The notes: a model not told the origin generated them from the letters alone. Counted from the stretch's first letter, positions 10,321 through 19,587 are shown. The stretch: 55,757 bases of DNA from Shewanella abyssi (GCF_023284025.1 NZ_JAKIKR010000033.1:1-55757), one strand, 5' to 3'. Translations and numbers: made by a program.

Positions 10321-10355
10321 TCGTCTAATTTGCGTAATTGAGGTGTAGAAAGCGG

Positions 10356-11450
10356 ATGTCGGGAAACAGTATTGGGCAAAATTTTGTAGTCACTACCTTT
10401 GGTGAGAGTCACGGAGTCGCATTAGGTTGTATTATTGATGGTTGTCCTCCAGGGATTGATTTAAATGAAGCGGATATGCAGCATGATCTTGACCGCCGTC
10501 GCCCTGGGACTTCTCGATATACTACTGCTCGCCGCGAGCCTGATGAAGTGCGGATCTTATCTGGTGTGTTTGAAGGTCAAACCACGGGTACTTCAATCGG
10601 TCTTTTGATTGAAAACACCGATCAGCGCAGTAAAGATTACTCGAATATTAAAGACTTATTCCGCCCAGGGCATGCCGACTATACCTATCAGCAAAAATAT
10701 GGTGTAAGAGATTATCGCGGTGGTGGACGCGCGTCTGCTCGTGAAACTGCAATGAGAGTCGCTGCCGGTGCTGTGGCAAAGAAATATCTAAAACAGGTTC
10801 ACGGTGTAGAGATTAATGCATATTTGTCGCAACTCGGTCCTATTAAGGCTGAAACGGTTGATTTCGGTCAAATTGAAAAAAACGCCTTTTTCTTCCCAGA
10901 TGCATCAAAGCTAGATGCTTTAGATGAATATATGCGCGACCTTATAAAAAGTGGTGATTCAATTGGCGCCAAAGTCACTGTGGTCGCTACAGGCGTGCCT
11001 GTCGGATTAGGTGAGCCAGTTTTTGATCGACTCGACGCTGAAGTTGCCCATGCCTTAATGGGGATCAATGCCGTTAAAGGTGTTGAGATCGGTGATGGTT
11101 TTGAAGTGGTTAATCAAAAAGGCTCAGAGCATCGCGATTTAATGTCGCCAGAAGGCTTTGCCTCTAACCATGCTGGTGGCATTTTAGGCGGGATCTCTTC
11201 AGGTCAACCTATCGTTGCCCATATCGCAATGAAGCCAACATCTAGCATTAGTGTGCCTGGCGAAAGTATGACAGCGCAGGGAGACTCTGCTGAAGTTATC
11301 ACTAAAGGCCGGCATGATCCTTGTGTAGGTATTCGTGCCGTACCCATTGCTGAAGCAATGTTAGCCATAGTATTGATGGATCATTTACTTCGTCACCGTG
11401 CTCAAAATATGGATGTGAATAGCAGTACACCTGTCATCGGAATGCGTTAA
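10356..11450 (+). CDS. aroC: Chorismate synthase AroC
   Basis: 364 residues, close to the E. coli length. The start [20 protein letters not shown] and the motifs [22 protein letters not shown] and the C-terminal [14 protein letters not shown] are diagnostic. It catalyses the FMN-dependent last step of the shikimate pathway, from EPSP to chorismate. An earlier in-frame codon at 10338 is rejected because AroC begins at the MSGN ATG, which has GAGGTG upstream. The stop overlaps the start of the next gene by one base, so the two are translationally coupled. Confidence 0.97.
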   Translation: MSGNSIGQNFVVTTFGESHGVALGCIIDGCPPGIDLNEADMQHDLDRRRPGTSRYTTARREPDEVRILSGVFEGQTTGTSIGLLIENTDQRSKDYSNIKDLFRPGHADYTYQQKYGVRDYRGGGRASARETAMRVAAGAVAKKYLKQVHGVEINAYLSQLGPIKAETVDFGQIEKNAFFFPDASKLDALDEYMRDLIKSGDSIGAKVTVVATGVPVGLGEPVFDRLDAEVAHALMGINAVKGVEIGDGFEVVNQKGSEHRDLMSPEGFASNHAGGILGGISSGQPIVAHIAMKPTSSISVPGESMTAQGDSAEVITKGRHDPCVGIRAVPIAEAMLAIVLMDHLLRHRAQNMDVNSSTPVIGMR

Positions 11451-12631
11451 TGTTTCAACCTAAAAACACAGAGCAGCAACTGCGCTGGCTCTGTGCTTGT
11501 TATTTCTTTTTCTTCTCTATTCTTGGCGTCATGGTGCCTTATTTAGGCGTCTTTTTTGATAGTCGCGGTTTTAATGCCCAAGAGATTGGCTTCTTATTAG
11601 CCATCCTCATGGGGACTCGAATTATCGCTCCTAATTTGTGGGCGATAGTGGCAGACAGAACCGGAATGCGCGCAGAGTTAATCAAGATAGGCGCTGGCGC
11701 CGCTGCCATTTCTTACCTCAGCTTTTTCTATGATGGTAGCTTGACGTATCTTGCTGTCAGCCTCGCGGTATATACCTTTTTTTGGAATGCTATTTTAGCC
11801 CAGTTGGAGGTAATAACGCTCGAAACACTGGGTGATAATGTGACTCGCTATGGTTCGATACGCAGCTGGGGCAGTGTCGGGTATATCGTACTGGTGGTCG
11901 GCGGTGGTTTTGCCATTGAGCATTGGGGGCCGCAGATCCTCCCTTATATAGGAATGGGATTGTTTATCGGTATGTTGGCCAGCGCACTGCCACTGCCTGC
12001 TAACCGAGCTAAAGTGCAGCGTGATGTTAAGCGTCCACCGTTAGCGTTTAATAAGGCCGTTGTTTGGTTTCTTATTTCAGCGATGTTATTGCAAATGAGC
12101 GCTGGACCATTCTATGGCTTTTTTGTCTTATACCTAAAACAAGCCGGGTACACCGAAGCGGTAGCGGGTATTTTTGTTGCATTGGGTGTGGTCGCAGAGA
12201 TCATCATGTTTATGTATGCACCTCGCCTGCTTGGACGCTTTGGGATAAAGTTTTTACTCTTTATCAGTATTGCGTTAACAGCTGTACGTTGGTTATTACT
12301 CGCATTTGGGGTCGACAGTTTATTGTGGCTCAGTTTAAGTCAAATATTGCATGCTTTCACTTTCGGTTTAACCCATGCCGCTTCAATTCAGTTTGTACAC
12401 AAGCACTTTGATATCAGTCGTCGTAGCCAAGGACAAGCGCTCTATGCCAGCTTAAGTTTTGGTGTTGGTGGTGCATTGGGGACTTGGTTATGCGGGATGA
12501 TCTGGGGCGATGGCTCTGGCGCCGTTACAACTTGGATATTTGCCGCATTCTGCGCTGTGTTATCAATGATCGCAGTGTTATTTATTCCGTCATCAAAGCG
12601 CGAACCGACACCCTTGGTCACTGTGGCTTGA
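11450..12631 (+). CDS. Major facilitator superfamily transporter (HcaT-like MFS_1-like group)
   Basis: 393 residues with about 12 hydrophobic segments. Features of the nucleoside/HcaT-like MFS branch are visible: the start WLCACYFFFFSILGVMVPYLGVF, the loop AIVADRTG, and SIRSWGSVGYI. The ATG overlaps the aroC stop (TAATG), so it is coupled to aroC. The substrate is not evident; similarity to HcaT is a family resemblance only. Proteins of this type next to aroC are common in Shewanella, as far as I recall. Confidence 0.82.
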   Translation: MFQPKNTEQQLRWLCACYFFFFSILGVMVPYLGVFFDSRGFNAQEIGFLLAILMGTRIIAPNLWAIVADRTGMRAELIKIGAGAAAISYLSFFYDGSLTYLAVSLAVYTFFWNAILAQLEVITLETLGDNVTRYGSIRSWGSVGYIVLVVGGGFAIEHWGPQILPYIGMGLFIGMLASALPLPANRAKVQRDVKRPPLAFNKAVVWFLISAMLLQMSAGPFYGFFVLYLKQAGYTEAVAGIFVALGVVAEIIMFMYAPRLLGRFGIKFLLFISIALTAVRWLLLAFGVDSLLWLSLSQILHAFTFGLTHAASIQFVHKHFDISRRSQGQALYASLSFGVGGALGTWLCGMIWGDGSGAVTTWIFAAFCAVLSMIAVLFIPSSKREPTPLVTVA

Positions 12632-12678
12632 ACGGCCAACTCATAGGTAAATAATCGCTTGAATATGGAGCAAATAAA

Positions 12679-13803
12679 GTGAGCAGGTTTCGTCTTGGTT
12701 TAATTATTAATCCTCTTGCGGGATTGGGGGGCAGCGTTGCTTTAAAAGGTAGCGATGGTGTTGCTGAATTAGCACTGGCCAAAGGCGCTGTGCCTAAATC
12801 ACATTTGCGTATGCAACAAACGTTGCAAGTTATATTGCCTTATAAAGATAGGATTGAGGTGATTACCGCCTCGGGTGACATGGGCGAGTCGTTAGCACGA
12901 GAAATGGGCTTTAAAGTGCGCGTTGTTTACCACGCGCCAGCCGATACTGCTGCGCAAGACACGCAACAAGTGGTTGCAGAGCTGTTGAATGAAACGCTCG
13001 ACCTGCTGTTATTTGCCGGTGGAGATGGCACCGCAAGGGATATCTTCGCCATTGCCGATGACAATATTCCGGTATTAGGTGTGCCAGCGGGGGTAAAAAT
13101 TCATTCCGGGGTTTATGGCATAACACCACATGCATCAGGGGTTGTGGTCAAGATGTTGCTAGAGGGTGAGTTGGTTAGCCTAATGACTGCTGATGTGATG
13201 GATATTGATGAAGCCGCCTTTAGAGCCGGCGTTGTCAAAGCCAAGCGGTTTGGTGAAATGCTGGTCCCCGCTGAGCCACGTTATATTCAAGCCGTTAAAA
13301 TGGGTGGCAAAGAGACCGACGAACTGGTGCTTGCTGATATTGCTGCAGAAGCGGTTGAACTGATGGAAGATGAGCTGATTATCATTGGTTCTGGCAGCAC
13401 TGTTGCTGCAGTGATGGAGGAGCTTGGACTCGATAATACCTTGTTAGGTGTTGATCTGGTGCAACATCAACAATTAGTCGCCAGTGATCTGTCGGCAGAT
13501 GAGTTGCTAAATTTAACTGAAAATCAATCTGTTAAATTATTTATCACGCTAATCGGTGGTCAAGGGCACATCTTAGGCCGGGGGAACCAACAGTTATCCC
13601 CCGAGCTCGTAAGGCGAGTGGGTAAACACAATATTGTTATTTTAGCGACAAAAACAAAGTTGAAAGCACTTGAAGGTCGTCCCTTAATTGTGGATAGTGG
13701 CGACCCAGAATTAGATAAAGAACTTACTGGCTACTATAAAGTGGTCACGGGTTATCACGATTATGTGATGTACCAGGTCGCGAACCCAGATCTAGTCGAG
13801 TAA
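12679..13803 (+). CDS. ATP-NAD kinase family protein
   Basis: 374 residues, starting with GTG after GGAG. The N-terminal half has the NAD kinase/diacylglycerol kinase signature GGDGTARD (in LLFAGGDGTARDIF) and a phosphate-binding loop (VLGVPAGVKIHSGVYG). The C-terminal half (LIIIGSGSTVAAVMEELGLDNTLLGVDLV) is typical of the longer NAD kinase-like subfamily rather than housekeeping NadK. The substrate of this subfamily is uncertain. It lies 47 bp downstream of the MFS gene, probably in one transcript with aroC. Confidence 0.85.
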   Translation: MSRFRLGLIINPLAGLGGSVALKGSDGVAELALAKGAVPKSHLRMQQTLQVILPYKDRIEVITASGDMGESLAREMGFKVRVVYHAPADTAAQDTQQVVAELLNETLDLLLFAGGDGTARDIFAIADDNIPVLGVPAGVKIHSGVYGITPHASGVVVKMLLEGELVSLMTADVMDIDEAAFRAGVVKAKRFGEMLVPAEPRYIQAVKMGGKETDELVLADIAAEAVELMEDELIIIGSGSTVAAVMEELGLDNTLLGVDLVQHQQLVASDLSADELLNLTENQSVKLFITLIGGQGHILGRGNQQLSPELVRRVGKHNIVILATKTKLKALEGRPLIVDSGDPELDKELTGYYKVVTGYHDYVMYQVANPDLVE

Positions 13804-13887
13804 TCACGACTGCAACCACTGAGTCGATTGACCGTTATTAATTGTATGTTGGAATGATTCCAATAGTTTGAGTATGTGGAGCCCTCA

Positions 13888-14157
13888 ATGATAGAGAAGT
13901 ATGAGCAAACACTTCAAGATTGGATTGAAAGTATTGTTGCTGAAGGTGATGATGACGCCTTATTTGCAAGCGGATACCTGCAAGGCCATTTTGCCGTTGT
14001 TTTATCAAAGTTAGAAGTTGAACATGAACAAGGTGCTCAAGCACTAGAATCTAAAATGGTTGAATGTCTGGCGCTTGCAAGAGAAGAGCTTGATGATAAC
14101 GATTATGCATTGGTCAACGATGCTTGGTTACAGTTAAGCCGTCAGTTAGCTGCTTAA
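13888..14157 (+). CDS. yfcL: YfcL family protein
   Basis: 89 residues, soluble, acidic and mostly helical. The sequence (GYLQGHFAVVLSKLE, LDDNDYALVNDAWLQL) matches the YfcL family, which in E. coli also sits between aroC and mnmC. I chose the ATG at 13888, since GGAG is 6 nt upstream; the longer frame from a GTG at 13876 overlaps that site. The function of the family is unknown. Confidence 0.83.
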   Translation: MIEKYEQTLQDWIESIVAEGDDDALFASGYLQGHFAVVLSKLEVEHEQGAQALESKMVECLALAREELDDNDYALVNDAWLQLSRQLAA

Positions 14158-14221
14158 AGTGTTTGGTGTTGTGCCGTGTTCTTAATGCGGCGATTAGTTT
14201 TTCGATTGAGTGATTTAGTGT

Positions 14222-14749
14222 ATGAGTAGCGAACGATATAGCGCAATTGGATTAGTTAATCCTAAAAGTCCAACCAATGTGGGTGGCGTAATGCGCGCAG
14301 CAGGTTGTTACGAAGCCGATGATGTATTTTATACCGGCAGACGCTATCCATTGGCAGCCAGCAACGGCAATTCACAATATAATACCGATACTCAAGCCGC
14401 TAGCGAAACAATAGCGTTAACAGGCGTAGAGTCTTTAATTGACTCGGTTGAAGTAGATGTCAGTATTGTTTGTGTTGATCTAGTGGAAGGTGCAATACCA
14501 CTGCCAGATTTTCAGCATCCACAAAAAGTATTGTACATTTTTGGCCCCGAAGACGGCACTATTAGCCAGCAAGTTATCAATCGAGCCGATGCTGTTGTTT
14601 ATGTGCCCACGGTGGGCTGCATGAACCTAGCGGCATCTGTTAATGTGCTGCTTTATGACCGTTTGGCTAAATCCGATTTATCTATTGCTGGCGATGATCT
14701 TATTCGGAACAGTAGAGATAACAATAACCGAGTTAAAGTAAAACGTTAG
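14222..14749 (+). CDS. TrmH/SpoU family RNA 2'-O-methyltransferase
   Basis: 175 residues with the SPOUT knot motifs: N.GGVMRAAGCYEAD (motif 1), YIFGPEDGTIS (motif 2) and VYVPTVGCMNLAASVNVLLYDRL (motif 3). These make the SAM-binding trefoil knot. The protein lacks an extra N-terminal RNA-binding domain. The target (tRNA or rRNA 2'-O-ribose) cannot be set from sequence. It ends the aroC-side gene cluster and is followed by a strong terminator. Confidence 0.87.
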   Translation: MSSERYSAIGLVNPKSPTNVGGVMRAAGCYEADDVFYTGRRYPLAASNGNSQYNTDTQAASETIALTGVESLIDSVEVDVSIVCVDLVEGAIPLPDFQHPQKVLYIFGPEDGTISQQVINRADAVVYVPTVGCMNLAASVNVLLYDRLAKSDLSIAGDDLIRNSRDNNNRVKVKR

Positions 14750-14774
14750 CCAAAAGAGTATTTTAAATTCAATC

Positions 14775-14802
14775 AAGCCACTGCTAAGTCAGTGGCTTTT
14801 TT
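14775..14802 (+). terminator. Rho-independent terminator after TrmH-like gene
   Basis: The stem AAGCCACTG/CAGTGGCTT (14775-14783 with 14790-14798) has a 6-nt loop and a following T run. Confidence 0.88.
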
Positions 14803-14915
14803 ATGTACTAAGCTTTCAACACCGAGCTGCTCGGGTTTGTTTTAAGTACAACATTGACCTATGCACAAACACTACGCATATTAAACAAGACTAATTTTAC
14901 TAAAGGACTGATAAA

Positions 14916-15614
14916 ATGGAGCTATTGATTAGGCGTTTTTCGATCTTTCTCATTTTGATTCTCTCGATTGGGTGTGCGACACAAGCACCTACATTGCAAA
15001 TAGGACCAGAAGCAAAGGTGACCAAGGAGGGCTTGGTCAAAATCGATAACTCGGTGTTAGATCTATCATATGCCAGACCTAATGTAGACTGGTCGAAATA
15101 TCGAAAGTTGTATTTTGAAGCGGCAACAGTGACCAACGATCATCCTGCTGATTATAAACCACCACGTATTGATCGAAGAACGGATGGCTATAATGCCACC
15201 TATGAGCTTCCGGATGAAGCACTCAAAAGAATGTCGACTGAATTTGCCACCATAGTCGCAAGTGTATTCAACGAGGAACAACCGTTTGAACTGGTCGATA
15301 AAGCAGGGCCTGATACCTTGGTTATTGAAGTTGCCATAACCGATATTCGTCTGAGCGCCCCCGTTAGTTCATCAAGACGAAACTATAATTCAATGGGCAG
15401 AACCTATACCCAAAATTCAGGCTCTATGATGTTGTTTGCAATGATCAAAGATGGTCAGAGCGGAGAGGTGTTAGCAAAAGCTGTTGATCGCGGAGAAAGT
15501 TTTGATCAGTGGCGACAAAATGTCGACGTCTTTAACTGGGGTGACGTTAAAACGGTTTACCGTCATTGGATAAATGACTTTAAAAATGCTTTGATGGCAG
15601 CAGGAGCTAAATAG
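14916..15614 (+). CDS. DUF3313-like outer-membrane lipoprotein
   Basis: 232 residues. A lipoprotein signal with lipobox LSIGC gives a lipidated Cys20. The mature part (YRKLYFEAATV, LVIEVAITDIRLSAPVSSSRR, SGEVLAKAVDRGES, and a C-terminal WINDFKNALMAAGAK) fits the DUF3313 family of proteobacterial lipoproteins. AAAGGA lies 8 nt before the ATG. Function is unknown. It stands alone between the TrmH-like terminator and an accessory stretch. Confidence 0.78.
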   Translation: MELLIRRFSIFLILILSIGCATQAPTLQIGPEAKVTKEGLVKIDNSVLDLSYARPNVDWSKYRKLYFEAATVTNDHPADYKPPRIDRRTDGYNATYELPDEALKRMSTEFATIVASVFNEEQPFELVDKAGPDTLVIEVAITDIRLSAPVSSSRRNYNSMGRTYTQNSGSMMLFAMIKDGQSGEVLAKAVDRGESFDQWRQNVDVFNWGDVKTVYRHWINDFKNALMAAGAK

Positions 15615-15627
15615 CATGGTGATATTT

Positions 15628-15660
15628 GCAGAGGCTAGATGACATAACAAGAGCCTCTGC
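15628..15660. repeat. 9-bp inverted repeat after DUF3313 gene
   Basis: GCAGAGGCT (15628-15636) pairs perfectly with AGCCTCTGC (15652-15660) across a 15-nt loop. There is no T tract. It is a possible RNA-stabilising or weak terminator hairpin. The rest of the 259-bp gap to 15874 shows no gene I can support. Confidence 0.6.
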
Positions 15661-15873
15661 CATAAGACCGACCGCAGGTTATGGGAACCACTTCGGTCTA
15701 ATGCTAAAGCGTTTATGCCCCAATGCGTGTTTCAGGTTCCTCTGGCTTGACCAAGTTTTTGTAATGAAGCAAAGTGAAAGGATTCGAATTGAATGCCTCT
15801 GTATCCTTTGATTTCAAAGCTGGGGTCTCCTATTTAAATCCTATTTTATAGTCGAATGGAGCTTCGCTGCGAA

Positions 15874-17049
15874 ATGAAAACTTTAATACCAGTAATCGTC
15901 ATCATACTTACTGGAGCAATTATGCTGTTCAACCATTTTGACCATCAATCTCATCCAGTAGAGAACAAGGTTGATATAACCGAAATTACTACCCAACATC
16001 ATGCCGAACAGCCTAAAAAAAGGTTAACAAAGCAGGGCATAAAGGAAACCAAAGAAGCTGCCAAAAAGAGAACTGAGCATAAGCAGCTATCAGAATCGGA
16101 AGTTAAAGGTTTGTTGGCGAAGTGCGGTATCGATGCTGAAGTATTGAATAGTAGTCAAGATGAGAGTCCTCAATCAATAGTAGACGGGTTAGTAGAGTCT
16201 AGTTTGGCTGAAGAACAACTGGTTTACGCATTATTTTCAGACCCAGCAGATGGTTCCAAGTTAGATAATCTGTATCAATTTAGCCTGAACAATCCTGATG
16301 CACCACTACCTCTGATAGCGCTTGTAACTGAGTGCGCAAGCGATATAGAGAATCCAATATGTAATGCAGAGTTGATTGATCGTGCGGCTCTGACCGTTAG
16401 AAGTGATGGTTCTTTCTGGTTAGCCGCAACGGCCTATTTCGCCGCTAAAAATGATGATGATCGAGTATATGACGCCATTACAAAATTAGATGAAAGTGCT
16501 TACTTTGCTAACAACTATGCCAAACGTATCAAGCTTTTTATGCAGGTAACGGAGAACAATCAATTCGGTCAATTTGGCACCAATTTAGTCAACGCCATTG
16601 GTATTGAAGCAGCGATCTCTTTTCCTGTCTCATTTATAGTAACTTGGTGCAAGAATGAAGTGAATGATGCAAAAAAGTCCAGCGCTTGCCTTACACTTGG
16701 GCGGAACTTGATAAAAAGGCCTAGTACCCTTTGGAATCAGATGCTTGGCTATGGATTACAAAGTCGTGTTCATGAGGATGAAAACAACGTTAAAGCAGCG
16801 GTTGCACTGCAACAGCAAAGCGATGAAATGATGCAAAATGCCCGTTCTAGTAGACCTCCCTATACAGATCTATTCTTGTTTACTAATGAAAAGTTAGCCA
16901 AAGGTTGGTTAAGTAACATGGAAACACTCGGCGAGTATGAGGCCGGTAAACGACTCAATGTAGATGTCGAACAACTAGTTCAGAGTGACCGATTTGAGCC
17001 TTGCCGAGTTTTATTTGACAGGCCTGTTTCAGAAAGAAGGGAACAATAA
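15874..17049 (+). CDS. Unknown membrane-anchored protein
   Basis: 391 residues from the ATG at 15874. An N-terminal hydrophobic helix (residues 3-20, LIPVIVIILTGAIMLF) is followed by a charged linker rich in Lys/Glu/His and a large, mostly helical region. Several cysteines are spread through it (ECASDIENPIC, WCKNEV, SACLTLG), which suggests a periplasmic domain with disulfides. I do not recognise the family. The start is uncertain: an in-frame ATG at 15856 lies 18 nt upstream. It borders the recombinase and transposase debris, so it may be part of the accessory island. Confidence 0.65.
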   Translation: MKTLIPVIVIILTGAIMLFNHFDHQSHPVENKVDITEITTQHHAEQPKKRLTKQGIKETKEAAKKRTEHKQLSESEVKGLLAKCGIDAEVLNSSQDESPQSIVDGLVESSLAEEQLVYALFSDPADGSKLDNLYQFSLNNPDAPLPLIALVTECASDIENPICNAELIDRAALTVRSDGSFWLAATAYFAAKNDDDRVYDAITKLDESAYFANNYAKRIKLFMQVTENNQFGQFGTNLVNAIGIEAAISFPVSFIVTWCKNEVNDAKKSSACLTLGRNLIKRPSTLWNQMLGYGLQSRVHEDENNVKAAVALQQQSDEMMQNARSSRPPYTDLFLFTNEKLAKGWLSNMETLGEYEAGKRLNVDVEQLVQSDRFEPCRVLFDRPVSERREQ

Positions 17050-17229
17050 TTAGGATGCTATGTGCCAAACCACAGAAATAGATCTAATGCAGTTCATGCT
17101 TAACTGGTTTGGCTATTAATATTTTTCCTTATGAGCCATTGGTGATTTAGGACTTCGGGACTAAACAACATTTGTCCAAATCTTACTAACTACAATCGTG
17201 ATGACCAAGTAACCAAAAAGGAGGTCATC

Positions 17230-17319
17230 ATGGTCAAGCTAATCCGTGGGAAACGAAGTGGCGTCAAAAAACCTTTTCGGCTTGAAGAAATTTGGCGTAT
17301 TCGCACCAGACGAGGGTAA
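17230..17319 (+). pseudogene. Truncated tyrosine recombinase (phage-integrase family), N-terminal 29 residues
   Basis: A good Shine-Dalgarno (GGAGG) precedes an ATG. The short product has the segments VKLIRGKRSGVKKPFRL and EEIWRIRTR, the usual N-terminus of a small widespread integrase group. It stops at TAA (17317-17319) exactly where the transposase-associated sequence begins. No continuation of the integrase is seen downstream. It reads as a gene cut by insertion of the HUH element. Confidence 0.6.
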
Positions 17320-17641
17320 ATCGAGCCATCCATAGTTAATTGCACATTTTGCCCGCTCTTACTAAGCTTTAGGTATTGCTGAAGTAGGAGGTTGTTATGC
17401 CCCGTCCCAGAAGAACTCAAATTAGTATTGAAGATACGCCTTGGTACCATGCGGTCTCAAGGTGTGTACGTAAAGCAAGAAATCGAGCCATCCATAGTTA
17501 ATTGCAAATTTTACACCCTCTTACTAAACTTTAGGTATTGCTGAAGTAGGAGGTTGTTATGCCCCGTCCCAGAAGAACTCAAATTAGCATTGAAGATACG
17601 CCTTGGTACCATGCCGTCTCGAGGTGCGTACGTAAAGCATG
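17318..17641 (+). repeat. 162-bp direct tandem duplication of the transposase 5' end
   Basis: Copy 1 is 17318-17479 and copy 2 is 17480-17641. Both start at AAATCGAGCCATCCATAG and run through the leader, Shine-Dalgarno and first 28 codons of the transposase. They differ at scattered positions (for example TTGCACATTTTGCCCG versus TTGCAAATTTTACACC), so the duplication is not brand new, or a second related element landed inside an older one. Confidence 0.9.
17397..17501 (+). pseudogene. Broken copy of HUH transposase, first 28 codons only
   Basis: It starts MPRPRRTQISIEDTPWYH like the intact gene, then leaves the homologous frame after VRKAR at the start of the second repeat copy and stops at 17499-17501. 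It keeps the GGAGG ribosome binding site. Confidence 0.85.
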
Positions 17642-18536
17642 GTTGACCGGAGTCGACCCCAATACAGGGCAATCCTACGAACATCGACGTGATTGGGTTG
17701 AGTCTCAGTTGCTTCTACTCGGTGGCATTTTTGCAATTGATATAGCAACTTATGCGGTAATGAGTAACCACCTTCACTTAGTGCTGAGGATTGATATTGA
17801 GTTAGCGAATAACTGGACAGATAGAGAGGTCGTTGAGCAGTGGCATCAACTGTTTAAGGGAACTGAGCTAACACAAAGGTTTGCCAAAGGAGAGCTGGTT
17901 GAAGAGCGAAATCTATCACAATTAAGACATTCAATTGCACAGTACAGAAGTCGATTAAGCGATATATCTTGGTTTATGAGGTGCTTAAATGAACCTATCG
18001 CTCGCATGGCCAACAAAGAAGATAAGTGTACAGGCCGGTTTTGGGAGGGGCGGTTTAAGTCCCAAGCGCTACTGGATGAGGCCGCGGTTCTGACTTGTAT
18101 GGCTTACGTTGACTTAAACCCTATACGAGCCAAAGTGGCACAAACAGCCGAACAATCAGATTACACCAGTATTCAAGCCCGTATAAAGGCGGCGCTTAAT
18201 GGTGAGCAGCCCAAGTCCTTGCTGCCCTTTATCGGTAATGAACGGTTGAATCAAGCAAAAGGGATAAACTTCGAACTACGAGATTACCTACAGCTAGTAG
18301 ACGAAACGGGCAGAATAATGCGTGAAGACAAACGGGGCAGTATCTCAGGCAATTCAGCTAAGATATTAAACCGATTGAATATATCAACGGAAAACTGGAT
18401 TAAGTTGACCTCCGAATTCGGCAAGATATTCCATGGCCCTGTAGGCACAACCCAAGAGCTTACAAATTACTGCGAACATCTACAGAAACGGCGTCGTCAT
18501 TTTGCTAGGTGCTGTAAGTATCTAGAAGATGGCTGA
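17559..18536 (+). CDS. Y1 HUH transposase of the REP-associated (RAYT) type, copy A
   Basis: 325 residues. The HUH pair is His71-Leu-His73 in AVMSNHLHLVL. The candidate nucleophile is Tyr183 in MAYVDLNPIRAK, the RAYT arrangement, and GRFWEGRFKSQ is conserved. These enzymes cut and rejoin single-stranded DNA at hairpins. GGAGG precedes the ATG. Copy B, at 53917-54894, has the same length and is clearly homologous over its full length. The left end carries GCCATCCATA as in copy B, but I find no matching right-end inverted repeat, so the right side has probably been lost. The open frame is intact. Confidence 0.9.
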   Translation: MPRPRRTQISIEDTPWYHAVSRCVRKAWLTGVDPNTGQSYEHRRDWVESQLLLLGGIFAIDIATYAVMSNHLHLVLRIDIELANNWTDREVVEQWHQLFKGTELTQRFAKGELVEERNLSQLRHSIAQYRSRLSDISWFMRCLNEPIARMANKEDKCTGRFWEGRFKSQALLDEAAVLTCMAYVDLNPIRAKVAQTAEQSDYTSIQARIKAALNGEQPKSLLPFIGNERLNQAKGINFELRDYLQLVDETGRIMREDKRGSISGNSAKILNRLNISTENWIKLTSEFGKIFHGPVGTTQELTNYCEHLQKRRRHFARCCKYLEDG

Positions 18537-18884
18537 TAGTCATTAGCTGTACTCGCACTTCCTCCGACTACTTTTTCCTCATGAAAAACTTGAGTTCACA
18601 AGCCTTGCCTGAAAATCCCCATTTTCTTATCGAATAGCTGAAATTCACTGCTTTCAGTCCTTAGTCTAAGCCCTTGCCTGATGAGTCGAGCCTATTGAAG
18701 CCGCGAGAGTTGAAAGCTTTGGTTTGTAGCGCTATATTGTTGATTTATTGTGGGTGGCTTTGTTTATAATAAACTGTCCGCATTTTTCACTTGTGACCTA
18801 ATATAATATCGTGCATTTTAGATGTTTAGAGTTGTACTGGTTTAGACTATAGAGTTGGAAAACGCGCATGCGCACTATACAAAG
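18537..18884. other. Non-coding stretch between transposase A and first gene cassette
   Basis: 348 bp without a supportable gene. A TATAAT at about 18765-18770, with a weak TTGATT 19 bp upstream, could be a promoter reading into the cassettes. The palindrome GCGCATGCGC lies near 18863-18872. No complete attC is evident. Confidence 0.4.
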
Positions 18885-18891
18885 GTTAGGT
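18885..18891 (+). other. attC/attI-type core site (GTTRRRY) at start of cassette 1
   Basis: GTTAGGT fits the integron core GTTRRRY. The ATG of the cassette gene follows 4 nt later, the short leader typical of cassettes. The matching ACCTAAC lies just after that gene's stop. Confidence 0.55.
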
Positions 18892-18895
18892 GTCA

Positions 18896-19495
18896 ATGAA
18901 ACGTAGCTGGTTTCTTGTGTTCTTTCTGCTGGCGTTGGCTGCTAAGGCCGACGCTGATTCTGGTGCACAATTCGACACTCTTTTGGGGTTTCAGCTTAAC
19001 CGCTCCGATTTGGGCTTGGTCGAAGCAAAGTTAGGTAGCGCCATTCAGTTTGAGGTGCCGGATGGGCATCATGAGTTTGCGATTTGTTATTTGATAGATG
19101 GTGACACAACCATCACTTTTAATTCAGGACATGAGTTCGGTGGTCCTGAACGGGAGTTACTAGGTTTTTCCATAAATTCAGGGAACCCAAATGATTTTCC
19201 TTGTGCAGTTTTGCCCACAAGTGAAAGAAATTTATCCCTTGCTGGAATTAGCCTAGACATGAGAAGAAATGAATTTTTGCGAGTTATGGGTATGTCGTTA
19301 CAAACCAACACTAAAAAAACTGTCAGTCGTATTTTCTCTTCAGTGCGTAAGCTGACGCCCGCAGAGCTTACTCAAATCACGGGTAAACCTTGGTCAGAGG
19401 GCCTTTCAACTACTGATGTAACCATGGGTGTTGTAGGACATTTTGAAAATGATGTAATGGTTGCTTTCAGTGCACATCGGGTAGAGACATTTTGA
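18896..19495 (+). CDS. Cassette-encoded secreted protein of unknown function
   Basis: 199 residues from the ATG at 18896 (an upstream GTG at 18890 overlaps the core site). Signal peptide: MKRSWFLVFFLLALAAKADA. The mature protein has two cysteines (AICYLIDG and DFPCAVLP) about 40 residues apart and no known motif I recognise. Its stop codon TGA is followed one base later by ACCTAAC, the start of the attC at 19497-19565. Gene plus attC is the structure of an integron cassette. Confidence 0.7.
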   Translation: MKRSWFLVFFLLALAAKADADSGAQFDTLLGFQLNRSDLGLVEAKLGSAIQFEVPDGHHEFAICYLIDGDTTITFNSGHEFGGPERELLGFSINSGNPNDFPCAVLPTSERNLSLAGISLDMRRNEFLRVMGMSLQTNTKKTVSRIFSSVRKLTPAELTQITGKPWSEGLSTTDVTMGVVGHFENDVMVAFSAHRVETF

Positions 19496-19496
19496 C

Positions 19497-19565
19497 ACCT
19501 AACCAGTTGAAACCGTCGGACGTCAAAAGCACTGTGCGCTTTCGCCGCCGTTCAAGATGTTATAC
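19497..19565 (+). other. attC recombination site
   Basis: 69 bp bounded by ACCTAAC (RYYYAAC) and GTTATAC (near GTTRRRY). Inner boxes are TTGAA (19507-19511) and TTCAA (19551-19555), with GC-rich imperfectly complementary inner arms. The layout R''-L''-L'-R', directly after a stop codon and just before the next gene, is that of an integron attC. R' has one mismatch to consensus. Confidence 0.7.
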
Positions 19566-19587
19566 ATAAATGGAGTTAGCCTAGCCA

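Noticed and set aside
15626..15811. 61-codon open frame after the DUF3313 gene
   Set aside because: It overlaps an inverted repeat, has no binding site and no recognisable product.
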